Source: Chloroflexi bacterium RBG_16_57_11 (GTDB lineage: Bacteria > Chloroflexota > Anaerolineae > Anaerolineales > UBA4823). From it: a stretch of DNA of 11,743 nucleotides. A model generated the notes under the pieces. That model had not been told where the DNA came from. It searched no databases and worked only from the letters and a program-made list of their open reading frames with translations. This document shows positions 1 through 7,216 of the stretch, in pieces. Each line of letters starts with the position of its first letter. The stretch's first letter is position 1. The position numbers and the translations under genes were made by a program. The DNA lies in assembly GCA_001795165.1 (NCBI GenBank), contig MGNS01000114.1:1-11743 (forward strand), read 5' to 3'.

Positions 1-51
1 TAGCCGTGATTTCCGCGCGATCGAAATGAAAACCGTTGGGAGCGAGTCGGA

Positions 52-237
52 TTACGCTTCTGTTTTTACCAGGGTGCGGATGCACTTGGCACACAACACT
101 TTTCGCACCATTCGACCATCTTCCAACACACTAACTGTTTGGAGATTAGGACGAAAAGTTCGCTGCGTAGCTTTCTTTGACCACGGCCTGTTGAGACCAA
201 AAGTCGTTTTCTTTCCGCAATGAGCACACTTAGCCAT
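52..237 (-). CDS. rpmB: Large ribosomal subunit protein bL28
   Basis: This 61-residue protein matches bL28, a small RNA-binding protein of the 50S subunit. The sequence shows the family's N-terminal CxxC (C4, C7) and C-terminal CxxC (C49, C52), which together make the four-cysteine zinc-binding form. It also has the basic stretch QRTFRPNLQTV (residues 25-35) that is the most conserved part of the family. Length is normal (about 60-78 residues). The ATG is preceded on the minus strand by GGAAAGGAA, a good ribosome binding site. The gene is divergent from the asp23-like gene, the same arrangement as rpmB and yloU in Bacillus subtilis (recalled synteny). A likely promoter and a leader of about 97 nt with hairpins lie upstream. 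Identification is firm. Confidence 0.96.
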   Translation of the reverse strand: MAKCAHCGKKTTFGLNRPWSKKATQRTFRPNLQTVSVLEDGRMVRKVLCAKCIRTLVKTEA

Positions 238-305
238 AGTTCACAATTTCCTTTCCAACACTCGATGCGCAATAATTCTCACATCAAGAAAAAATCCAAT
301 CCCTT

Positions 306-337
306 CCGGCTGGCATTCCTGCCAGGAGGACAGCCGG
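306..337 (-). promoter_or_regulatory. Alternative hairpins in the rpmB leader
   Basis: The predicted rpmB leader contains a 7-bp perfect inverted repeat (CCGGCTG at plus 306-312 pairing with CAGCCGG at 331-337). A second 6-bp stem overlaps it (310-315 with 320-325); read on the minus strand its loop is GGAA, a GNRA-type tetraloop. The two stems share bases 310-312, so they cannot both form fully. This could be a regulatory structure of the L28 message or simply a stable 5' leader. I know of no named motif that it matches. Confidence 0.35.
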
Positions 338-340
338 ACA

Positions 341-369
341 ATATTACCACAAAGCGTGGCTCTTTTCAA
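341..369 (-). promoter_or_regulatory. Predicted sigma70-type promoter of rpmB
   Basis: On the minus strand TTGAAA (plus positions 364-369) is followed after exactly 17 bp by TAATAT (341-346). A TG dinucleotide one base before the -10 box makes it an extended -10 element. The predicted transcript starts near 334, giving a leader of about 97 nt before the rpmB ATG. Spacing and location support it; no mapping data. Confidence 0.6.
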
Positions 370-390
370 GCATAGATGCGAATTTTCATG

Positions 391-396
391 TATAAT
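391..396 (+). promoter_or_regulatory. Predicted -10 box of the asp23-dhaL operon
   Basis: A perfect TATAAT sits 24 bases before the chosen ATG of the Asp23-like gene, so transcription would begin near 403. No good -35 hexamer is seen at the expected distance (around 367-373), so the promoter may be weak or helped by an activator. The expected -35 region overlaps the -35 box of the divergent rpmB promoter. Confidence 0.5.
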
Positions 397-420
397 CTGC
401 CAATTCCAGAGGAACCTCAG

Positions 421-774
421 ATGGACGAAACCACCCCACTCGGCAGCATTCACGTCTCTCCACAAGCCATTGCAAGCATCGCCTATCACGCAGCATTACA
501 ATCCTATGGCGTGGTCGGCCTGACATCCAAAAGTTTGATGGAAGGTCTGGCGCATGTGTTAGTGAAAGACCCGACCAAAGGCGTCGAAGTTCAGTACGAC
601 GGGCAAAGCATCATGATCGATCTTTATGTGATCATCGAGTACGGCACGCGGATCAAGTCGGTAGCCACCAGCGTAAGCAACACTGTTCGCTTTCAAGTGG
701 AAAAAGCACTCGGTATGCCCATTCATGAAGTCAATGTACATGTGCGCGGTTTGCGTATTACCGATTACGATTGA
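421..774 (+). CDS. Asp23/Gls24 family protein (YloU-like)
   Basis: This is a 117-residue protein of the Asp23/Gls24 family. The family consists of small cytoplasmic alpha/beta proteins linked in Firmicutes to envelope stress; the biochemical role is not settled. Family features seen are GSIHVSPQAIASIAYHAA near the N terminus, the GVEVQYDG...IDLYVIIEYG strand region, and the ending VNVHVRGLRI. I chose the ATG at 421 because AGAGGA lies just upstream (408-413) and because the earlier in-frame ATG at 376 would place the perfect TATAAT (391-396) inside the coding region. Immediately downstream is the FakA-like gene, the same pair as yloU-yloV in Bacillus. It has no signal peptide or membrane segment. 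Confidence 0.88.
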   Translation: MDETTPLGSIHVSPQAIASIAYHAALQSYGVVGLTSKSLMEGLAHVLVKDPTKGVEVQYDGQSIMIDLYVIIEYGTRIKSVATSVSNTVRFQVEKALGMPIHEVNVHVRGLRITDYD

Positions 775-837
775 AATCCGTGCAGTTTTGCTCTGATCGA
801 TCCCGCTACGACCACCTGCCGAAGGAGCAATGTATTA

Positions 838-2520
838 ATGTTATCTGATCCAACGCCCGTCGCAAGATCTGATCCAGATACAGCCAAGACTGTCATCGAC
901 GGTCAAACCTTCAAGCGTCTGGTCGAAGCCAGCCTGACATGGTTGCGAACCAACCACCAAATCGTAAATTCGCTGAATGTCTTTCCTGTGCCGGATGGAG
1001 ATACCGGCACGAACATGCTGCTAACGATGCAAGCCGCCTTCGATGAGATAGCCAATTCGGGGGAGCACAATCTCGGAAAAATGGTGCATTCCGTTTCGCA
1101 TGGTGCGCTCATGGGAGCGAGGGGCAACTCCGGCGTAATCCTTTCCCAGCTTTGGCGTGGATTTGCGCGAGCGGTGGATAACAAAGCCGTGCTCGATGTA
1201 CCGACGATGGTGCAAGCATTCGCTGCAGCACGAGATACAGCCTATAAAGGGGTGGTTCGACCGGTCGAGGGAACCATCTTGACCGTGGCAAAAGACATCG
1301 CGACGGCGGCCGATTCTGCCCAGGCGTCCACCGATAATCCTGTCACCCTGTTGGATATCCTGGTTACCGCCGCCGACCGATCGGTGCAGCGCACACCGGA
1401 ATTACTGCCGGTCCTCAAAGAGGCAGGGGTGGTTGACGCGGGTGGCAAAGGTCTGTTTTTTATCCTCGAGGGGATGCTGCGATATCTCAAGGGAGAGCCA
1501 TTAGACGTGGCCATAACGGCTGTCCTTCCACTCTCCGAAATGATTTTTGAGAATACGATGGAAGCGATCGAGCCTGGTCAAGACTTCGAAGTTATCGTCG
1601 ATTTTCGACCGCACGAGCCGCTCGAGCTGCCAGTCTTTTATAATGACCTGGAGCAGATGGGAACATCGATCCAGGTGGGCGAGGGCGACGGCATGTATCG
1701 CTTGCATATCCACGTGCCGACCGAAAAACTCTATTCACCGATTGATTACACCCGCTCGTTAGGCGTGATCACAAAAATTGCGATCGAGAATCTGATTGCC
1801 CAGATGGAGGAAAGACAGGATTCTTGCGATGATAGCCAGCCGATCATAGCGCCGATCGAGCCAGGTCAAATTGCCGTGATTGCTGTGTCGCCTGGACCAG
1901 GGATTTCAAGGGTGTTCGCCAGCTTAGGCGTCGCCGGCATTGTTGAGGGGGGACAGACGATGAACCCAAGCACACAAGAAATCATCCATTCCTTTGAAAA
2001 TTTGCCAACCGACAAAGTCATCCTGCTGCCGAATAATAAGAACATCATCCTGGCTGCCCAGGCCGCCGCGGAGTTAACCGTAAAAACGGTCGCTGTAATC
2101 CCCAGCCGCTCAGTTCCTCAGGGCCTGGCTGCGATCATGCGCCTGATCCCAGACGGCAATTTCGAAACTGTTGTCTCAGAAATGAATGAGGCTTTGGAGG
2201 ATGTAGAAACAGGCGAGATTACCATTGCCACACGCAGCGTAGAGATCGACAATGTGCAGGTGCGGGAGGGCGAAATTATCGCCCTGCATAACGGAAAGCT
2301 TGTACTGGCGGCTGCAAGTCTGGAGGAAGCCTGCCTTGAATTGCTAAAAGAATCTCAGGCCGACCATTTTGAATTGATCACGATGTTTTACGGGGATAAC
2401 ATCTCAAAGGCAGAGGTATTTCGCATCGCCGATAAGGTGCGCACCGTTTACCCTGCCCAAGAAGTAGAAATCCAGGAAGGCTGTCAGCCGCATTATCAAT
2501 TCATCATCGCTATCGAGTAA
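838..2520 (+). CDS. fakA: DAK2-domain fatty acid kinase ATPase subunit (FakA/YloV-like)
   Basis: This 560-residue protein has the full FakA/YloV architecture. The N-terminal DAK2/DhaL domain (about residues 20-220) binds Mg-ATP and carries VPDGDTGTNM (D53, D55), GARGNSGVILSQ (93-104) and DAGGKG (200-205). A middle domain has the histidine pair LHIH (H290, H292), corresponding to the essential histidines of Staphylococcus FakA as I recall them. A C-terminal domain (about 340-560) contains the family signature PSRSVPQGLAA and docks FakB. In characterised species FakA phosphorylates a fatty acid held by FakB, so exogenous fatty acids can enter phospholipid synthesis. The start ATG has GAAGGAG 10 bases upstream. 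The degV/fakB-type gene follows after 54 bp, which supports a kinase pair. Length is typical (about 550). Substrate is inferred, not shown. Confidence 0.9.
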   Translation: MLSDPTPVARSDPDTAKTVIDGQTFKRLVEASLTWLRTNHQIVNSLNVFPVPDGDTGTNMLLTMQAAFDEIANSGEHNLGKMVHSVSHGALMGARGNSGVILSQLWRGFARAVDNKAVLDVPTMVQAFAAARDTAYKGVVRPVEGTILTVAKDIATAADSAQASTDNPVTLLDILVTAADRSVQRTPELLPVLKEAGVVDAGGKGLFFILEGMLRYLKGEPLDVAITAVLPLSEMIFENTMEAIEPGQDFEVIVDFRPHEPLELPVFYNDLEQMGTSIQVGEGDGMYRLHIHVPTEKLYSPIDYTRSLGVITKIAIENLIAQMEERQDSCDDSQPIIAPIEPGQIAVIAVSPGPGISRVFASLGVAGIVEGGQTMNPSTQEIIHSFENLPTDKVILLPNNKNIILAAQAAAELTVKTVAVIPSRSVPQGLAAIMRLIPDGNFETVVSEMNEALEDVETGEITIATRSVEIDNVQVREGEIIALHNGKLVLAAASLEEACLELLKESQADHFELITMFYGDNISKAEVFRIADKVRTVYPAQEVEIQEGCQPHYQFIIAIE

Positions 2521-2574
2521 ACGAAACTATTATTACACCCACACCTCGCGGCTACATATTGAATTTGGGGTCTC

Positions 2575-3411
2575 ATGATGAACATTGCCATCGTCACCGA
2601 TAGTACGGCCGATATTCCGGCCGATTTGATTGAAAAACACCAGATTCATGTGGTTCCAAACCTGGTCATAATCGACGGCCAAGCACTGGTGGATGGAAAA
2701 GATATCTCGCGTGATGAATTCTATCTGCGTCTGCCTGGGATGAAAGAGCCTCCGACGACCAGCACTGCCTCGTCCGGCGAATACCAGCAGCTTTACCAAA
2801 ACTTGCTCGAACTCGGCGCCGACCAGGTCATCTCTGTCCATGTTTCCAGCCAGTTTAGTGGGATCTACAACGCGGCTCACACTGCATCACAAGAATTCCC
2901 AGGGCGCGTATATGTTCAGGATAGCCAGAGCGTCTCCATGGGCCTTGGCTTTCAGGTCCTCGCAGCAGCTGAATCCATCGCACGCCACGCAACGATCGGC
3001 GAAATATTAGCCTTGCTGGCAGATATTCGTCCCAGGGTGCGTCTGATTGCGATGCTTGATACGCTGGAATATGTACGTCGCAGCGGGAGAGTTTCCTGGG
3101 CGCGTGCGCGCCTGGGAGGTTTGCTACAGATAAAGCCTTTTATAGAAGTTCGCGAGGGAGGCAAGGTCATCAGCCTGGGCGAAGCGCGCACGCGCAGCAA
3201 GGGCATCGCCCGGCTGAAAGAGCTGATACTTGGGTTGGGCGAATTGGAGCGTCTGGCAATTTTGCACACCCGTGCTGAAGCCGACGCCCGGCAGATCCTG
3301 AGCGAGCTCCGAAACCGCCTGCCTTTTGATCCGTTGGTTATCAACGTGACGACTGTGATTGGGACGCACGTTGGTCCTAATGGCCTCGGCTTTGCCGCGG
3401 TTGTGAAGTGA
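2575..3411 (+). CDS. DegV family fatty-acid-binding protein (FakB-like)
   Basis: This 278-residue protein is of normal length for the DegV family, whose members bind a fatty acid in a deep pocket and present its carboxylate to FakA. Seen in order: IVTDSTADIP (residues 6-15), PTTSTAS (60-66), VSSQFSGIYNAA (90-101), DSQSVSMGLG, EYVRRSGRV (165-173), LLQIKPFI, and VIGTHVGPNGLG near the C terminus with H265. The TTS, SxxSG and GTH positions match the residues that hold the fatty-acid carboxylate in FakB structures, so binding looks intact. Two ATGs in tandem (2575 and 2578) could start it; the ribosome binding site is weak (TTGGGG). It probably shares a transcript with the FakA-like gene and is its partner subunit. 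No signal peptide. Which fatty acid it prefers cannot be told. Confidence 0.9.
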   Translation: MMNIAIVTDSTADIPADLIEKHQIHVVPNLVIIDGQALVDGKDISRDEFYLRLPGMKEPPTTSTASSGEYQQLYQNLLELGADQVISVHVSSQFSGIYNAAHTASQEFPGRVYVQDSQSVSMGLGFQVLAAAESIARHATIGEILALLADIRPRVRLIAMLDTLEYVRRSGRVSWARARLGGLLQIKPFIEVREGGKVISLGEARTRSKGIARLKELILGLGELERLAILHTRAEADARQILSELRNRLPFDPLVINVTTVIGTHVGPNGLGFAAVVK

Positions 3412-3426
3412 GGGGATAAAGGCTGG

Positions 3427-3432
3427 TAAAAT
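3427..3432 (+). promoter_or_regulatory. Predicted extended -10 promoter directly before recG
   Basis: TGG followed by TAAAAT (3424-3432) forms an extended -10 element in the 30-bp gap between degV and recG. With usual spacing transcription would start near 3439, three bases before the recG ATG at 3442. No clear -35 box is seen at 17 bp. No Shine-Dalgarno sequence is close to the ATG: the nearest purine run, GAGGGG at 3410-3415, is over 25 bases away. Together this suggests a leaderless or nearly leaderless recG message. Confidence 0.4.
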
Positions 3433-3441
3433 ACACTGATA

Positions 3442-6012
3442 ATGAAGCCATCCATTCAAAAGTTACAAAAATTTTTTAAGCTGGAAGCCGAGCGAGGCTA
3501 CGATAATCACGCCGTTCTTGGTGGATTGGAACGCATGCTCGATGTATGGGTGCCTGAAGCACGCCTCGATGGCGTGCCAGAGGATTTAATCCAGGCGATT
3601 GTCACCCGCATCCGAGACTATTCCAGGCTAACGGAGAAATCACGCGCTGAAACCCTGCAAGGATTATGGCGGCGAATCCAGCGCAGCGAATCCGGTTTAC
3701 CGCCGGAGACCCCCTTCGAGGCCGAGCCGGTCGAGCAAGTGCGCGAGCAAACGGTCGATGAATCACTAGATCGTCAAGCCTCTACAGAACTCATCGTAGA
3801 GAGTGAGCGATTTGGTCCATCGAGCCAGGAGGCGCCGATCGCGATCGAGCCACCCGAAGTGCAGGCAGTATCTTCTCTGCCGCCTGCCCCTCCCCCGGTG
3901 GAGCCAGGCGCCCTGAACGCCTCGCTCACTGCGGTGCAAGGCATCGGTCCTCGCACCGCACAAACCCTGGAGCGGCTTGGGCTTCACACCTTGCGGGACA
4001 TGCTTTACTTTTTTCCGCGCCGCTATGATGATTACTCCCGGCTCAAGCCAATCAACCGGTTGGCCTACGGCGAAGAAGTTACCGTTATCGGCACCGTACA
4101 AAGCGTCAACCTTCGATCGATGCACGGCGGCAAACTGCAGCGAGTGGAAGCCATTGTGTCGGATGGCACCGGCTCACTGCGCGTTAGCTGGTTCAACCAG
4201 GTATGGATTGCCCGGCGATTGAACCCCGGAGCCCAGATTTCCCTGTCTGGAAAAGTCTCGCAATACCTGGGTCGCGCCGTGATGGACAACCCCTCCTGGG
4301 AGCCATTGGAACAGCAGCAGCTGAGCACAAATCGCATTGTGCCCATCTACCCACTTACCGCTCAAATTACCCAACGGTGGCTGCGCCGGCTGGTCAACCA
4401 GGTGGTTACTTACTGGGCGCCGCGCGTTCCCGATCCATTGCCGGCTGACTTGCGGCGCTCAGCCGAAATCGTTGATCTTGGAACAGCCCTGTTGCAAGCC
4501 CACTATCCGGACTCTTGGGAACAATTAAAAGCCGCCCAGGATCGCCTGGCCTTCGATGAGATCTTTTTACTCCAGCTTGGGGTTTTGGCTCAGCGGCGCG
4601 CCTGGCAGGATCGTACCGCGCGAGCCTTCACCATCGAGACAGAATGGTTGGATGGGCAGATCAGCCTGCTGCCCTACAGCCTCACCGGCGCTCAAAAGAG
4701 AGCCATCGATGATGTGCGACAAGATCTTGCTTCGGGACGACCCATGAACCGCCTGATCCAGGGCGACGTCGGCTCTGGCAAGACCATCGTAGCCGCCCTG
4801 GCGATTGCCATGGTTGCCCGCGAAGGAGCCCAGGCCGCCTTAATGACCCCAACCAGTATCCTGGCGGAGCAGCACTATCAGAACCTGGTACAACTGCTGG
4901 CCACCCAGCCGCAAGCCGCTGGTGTTGCCGATTCAACGGACCTCCCCTCGGTCGTCCTTGACGAGTCACAGATCCGGCTGATGATCGGCGCGACGCCAGA
5001 GGCTGATAAGCGCCTGATCCGCCTCGGTCTGGCAGATGGTTCGATCAAACTGGTGATCGGAACACACGCCTTGATCGAAGACCTGGTTACATTCAGCAAT
5101 CTCGAGCTTGTGGTTGTGGACGAGCAGCATCGCTTTGGGGTCGAACAGCGCGCGGCCTTACGCGCCAAAGGGCACAGCCCACACCTGCTAGTGATGACCG
5201 CCACGCCTATCCCGCGCTCCCTGGCTTTGACCATCTACGGTGATTTGGATCTGTCCATCATGGATGAAATGCCGCCTGGGCGGCAACCTGTCGGCACATT
5301 CGTGCTCACGCCGCGCGAGCGCGAGCGGGCCTATGCGCTCATTCGCAGCCAGGTAGAGCAAGGTCAGCAGGTGTTTATCATCTATCCCCTGGTGGAGGAA
5401 AACGAAGATAGCACCGCCAGGGCAGCTGTCGATGAGCAAGCTCGCTTGCAGAAAGAAGTATTTCCGAATTTTAAGCTCGGCTTGCTACATGGACGGATGC
5501 GCGCAGAAGATAAAGACCAGGTGATGACCGATTTTCGCAACGGTGAGTATCATATCCTGGTTTCCACGACCGTGATCGAGGTCGGTGTGGACATACCAAA
5601 CGCTACGGTCATGCTGATCGAGGGGGCTAACCGTTTTGGACTGGCTCAGCTGCATCAGCTCCGTGGCCGGGTGGGTCGCGCAGCGGAGAAATCGTTCTGC
5701 CTGCTCATCCCAGACAAGGCCGACGAAGCAGAAAATGAGCGCTTACAGGTGATGGCATCGACCAACGATGGCTTCATCCTGGCAGAACGCGATCTCGAGC
5801 AGCGAGGCCCCGGACAGTTCTTAGGCACGCGCCAGGCCGGCTATGCCGAATTTCAATTCGCCAGCCTGAGCGATATCCGCTTAATCGAAAAATCGCGCCG
5901 CCTCTCTCAAACCGTTTTTGAGCAAGATCCAGACCTGGACCGCCCTGAGCACCAGTTACTGGCGCTGGCGTACCAGCGCGCCTGGGGCGGTGGCAATGGT
6001 GACATCAGCTAG
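3442..6012 (+). CDS. recG: ATP-dependent DNA helicase RecG
   Basis: RecG remodels stalled replication forks and branch-migrates Holliday junctions. This copy has 856 residues, about 160 more than the common 680-700. Residues 1-80 look helical and charged, and 85-155 form a Glu/Pro-rich linker. The core then starts with a helix-hairpin-helix-like VQGIGPRTAQTLERLGL (165-181) and an OB-fold wedge domain (about 205-290). Helicase motifs are intact: Walker A GDVGSGKT (441-448), DEQH (560-563), TATPIPR (586-592), STTVIEVGVDIPNATV, and QLHQLRGRVGR (736-746). The C-terminal RecG signature GPGQFLGTRQAG is present. The start lacks a nearby ribosome binding site but fits the promoter just upstream. N-terminal extensions are known in some deep-branching bacteria such as Thermotoga; the extension's fold here is inferred. 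coaD follows after 33 bp. Confidence 0.96.
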   Translation: MKPSIQKLQKFFKLEAERGYDNHAVLGGLERMLDVWVPEARLDGVPEDLIQAIVTRIRDYSRLTEKSRAETLQGLWRRIQRSESGLPPETPFEAEPVEQVREQTVDESLDRQASTELIVESERFGPSSQEAPIAIEPPEVQAVSSLPPAPPPVEPGALNASLTAVQGIGPRTAQTLERLGLHTLRDMLYFFPRRYDDYSRLKPINRLAYGEEVTVIGTVQSVNLRSMHGGKLQRVEAIVSDGTGSLRVSWFNQVWIARRLNPGAQISLSGKVSQYLGRAVMDNPSWEPLEQQQLSTNRIVPIYPLTAQITQRWLRRLVNQVVTYWAPRVPDPLPADLRRSAEIVDLGTALLQAHYPDSWEQLKAAQDRLAFDEIFLLQLGVLAQRRAWQDRTARAFTIETEWLDGQISLLPYSLTGAQKRAIDDVRQDLASGRPMNRLIQGDVGSGKTIVAALAIAMVAREGAQAALMTPTSILAEQHYQNLVQLLATQPQAAGVADSTDLPSVVLDESQIRLMIGATPEADKRLIRLGLADGSIKLVIGTHALIEDLVTFSNLELVVVDEQHRFGVEQRAALRAKGHSPHLLVMTATPIPRSLALTIYGDLDLSIMDEMPPGRQPVGTFVLTPRERERAYALIRSQVEQGQQVFIIYPLVEENEDSTARAAVDEQARLQKEVFPNFKLGLLHGRMRAEDKDQVMTDFRNGEYHILVSTTVIEVGVDIPNATVMLIEGANRFGLAQLHQLRGRVGRAAEKSFCLLIPDKADEAENERLQVMASTNDGFILAERDLEQRGPGQFLGTRQAGYAEFQFASLSDIRLIEKSRRLSQTVFEQDPDLDRPEHQLLALAYQRAWGGGNGDIS

Positions 6013-6045
6013 GTATAAATCCTGCAACCCAAGAGGGAACATCGT

Positions 6046-6564
6046 ATGGTACGAGCTGTATTTCCAGGAACCTTTGATCCGATCCACTATGGGCATATCG
6101 ACATCGCCCATAGAGCAGCCCTCCTGTTCGACGAGGTGATCATCGCGGTGTATGATAAGCCGCTTAAATCGCTTGTGTTGACGCCGGAAGAGCGCATCGA
6201 TCTAGTACAACAGTCATTTATCGGCGAACCCAAGATCAAGGTCATGGGTTACAGCGGTCTGACGGTCGAGTTATGCAAAGCTGTCAATGCACAGGTCATT
6301 GTTCGTGGTTTGCGTGTGTTCTCGGATTTCGAGCTGGAGTTTCGAATGGCTCTTGCCAATCACCGGCTGGCGCCGCAGATCGAGGTCTGCGCCCTGATCA
6401 CAGCCGAGGAGCATACCTTCCTTTCATCCAGCACCGTGCGCGAGATTGCCTCCTTGGGCGGGGACATCAGCAGCATGGTGCCGCCGCATGTAGAACAAGC
6501 TCTAACCCATCGATTTCAGGAGCTGGGAGACGGACACGTCGTCACCACTTCATTGCGTGATTAG
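6046..6564 (+). CDS. coaD: Phosphopantetheine adenylyltransferase
   Basis: CoaD transfers AMP from ATP to 4'-phosphopantetheine, giving dephospho-CoA, the fourth step of CoA synthesis, in the cytoplasm. The 172-residue protein shows the nucleotidyltransferase signature PGTFDPIHYGH with HxGH at residues 14-17, VRGLR (86-90), the FELEFRMALANHRL stretch and the second ATP-binding motif SSSTVR (127-132). Length is slightly above the usual 160, from a short C-terminal tail. AAGAGGGAA at 6031-6039 is the ribosome binding site. The gene directly follows recG. In many bacteria rsmD lies between recG and coaD; it is absent here. The enzyme is normally essential, and its identification is firm. Confidence 0.96.
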   Translation: MVRAVFPGTFDPIHYGHIDIAHRAALLFDEVIIAVYDKPLKSLVLTPEERIDLVQQSFIGEPKIKVMGYSGLTVELCKAVNAQVIVRGLRVFSDFELEFRMALANHRLAPQIEVCALITAEEHTFLSSSTVREIASLGGDISSMVPPHVEQALTHRFQELGDGHVVTTSLRD

Positions 6565-6596
6565 GCTGATCCGAGCCAACGAAGGTTGATAAACCG

Positions 6597-6625
6597 TTGA
6601 CGAAAAGGCATTTTGAGTGTAATCT
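6597..6625 (+). promoter_or_regulatory. Candidate promoter before the coiled-coil gene
   Basis: TTGACG (6597-6602) is followed after 17 bp by TAATCT (6620-6625). Alternatively TGTAAT at 6618-6623 gives a better -10 match but a 15-bp spacer. It lies in the 99-bp gap after coaD, about 40 bases before the next ATG. The -35 box is good and the -10 box is ambiguous. Confidence 0.35.
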
Positions 6626-6663
6626 AAACCATCATCTCAAAGTCCACTCTGGGGAGGGACCCT

Positions 6664-7125
6664 ATGGACATTCTGCACCTTGTTGACCGTCTTGAAGAGC
6701 TGCTCAATCAAAGCCGCCCGCTGCCGTTTACCCATAACGTAATGGTGGACGAAGACCGCATGCTGGATATTATCGATCAGATGCGCGTTGCCGTTCCGGA
6801 TGAAGTAAAAAAGGCGCAGCAGCTTTTATCTCAGCGCGATCGTATCCTGGCTCAGGCCCAGGAAGAAGCAAACCGAACGCTGGCGATTGCTCGGGAGAAA
6901 AGCGAGCAATTACTCGAGCGGGATTCCATCGTGCAGGCTGCCCAGGCACGCGCCGACCAGTTGATCAACCAGTCCCGCGTCGACCTGATAAAAGAGCGAC
7001 AAGAGGCTGACCAATACGTTGTTGACCAGCTCTCCCGCCTGGAGATTGAGCTCGAGCGCGCCATTACCCAGGTGCGAAATGGTATCCACACTTTGCAACG
7101 CGAGGTGGCTCCGCCCGAGACTTAG
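6664..7125 (+). CDS. SepIVA/DivIVA-like coiled-coil protein
   Basis: This 153-residue soluble protein is mostly charged heptad-like helix from about residue 45 to 145, rich in Glu, Gln, Arg and Ala, with no signal peptide or membrane segment. The N-terminal part (DILHLVDRLEELL, then VMVDEDRMLDIIDQMRVAVP at 26-45, then LLSQRDRILAQAQEEA) resembles, from memory, the start of actinobacterial SepIVA. SepIVA is a DivIVA-domain septation factor, also encoded close to coaD in mycobacteria. The end (YVVDQLSRLEIELERAITQVRNGIHTL) resembles the SepIVA C terminus. It is much shorter than SepIVA (about 240 residues), lacking much of the middle coiled coil. A role in cell division or envelope growth is inference. 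The ribosome binding site GGGGAGGGA is strong. Alternatives are a generic F0-b-like or DivIVA-like coiled-coil protein. Confidence 0.7.
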   Translation: MDILHLVDRLEELLNQSRPLPFTHNVMVDEDRMLDIIDQMRVAVPDEVKKAQQLLSQRDRILAQAQEEANRTLAIAREKSEQLLERDSIVQAAQARADQLINQSRVDLIKERQEADQYVVDQLSRLEIELERAITQVRNGIHTLQREVAPPET

Positions 7126-7216
7126 ACCAGGCTATCGCCTCATCCGACGCCAGGCCTCACGCTACAGCTCAGGATTCCCTCCTTGCTCAGCCCAGAAGCA
7201 CCACCCGGAGAACAGT

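Noticed and set aside
1..51. Weak inverted repeat (ATTTC/GAAAT) after rpmB as a terminator
   Set aside because: The stem has only 5 bp with a 9-base loop and no T-run in the right orientation; nothing else is recognisable in these bases.
26..223. Plus-strand open frame opposite rpmB
   Set aside because: It is the shadow of the firmly identified bL28 gene.
376..420. Upstream ATG that would lengthen the Asp23-like protein by 15 residues
   Set aside because: It would put the perfect TATAAT inside the coding region; the added residues are not family-like, and a good ribosome binding site precedes the ATG at 421 instead.
2952..3459. Minus-strand open frames across the degV gene
   Set aside because: They lie within a well-supported plus-strand gene, have low-complexity Ser/Arg composition and no family likeness.
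7019..7216. Upstream extension of the ACBP reading frame
   Set aside because: It overlaps the coiled-coil gene in another frame, has no family likeness, and the ATG at 7217 has its own ribosome binding site at the usual ACBP start.
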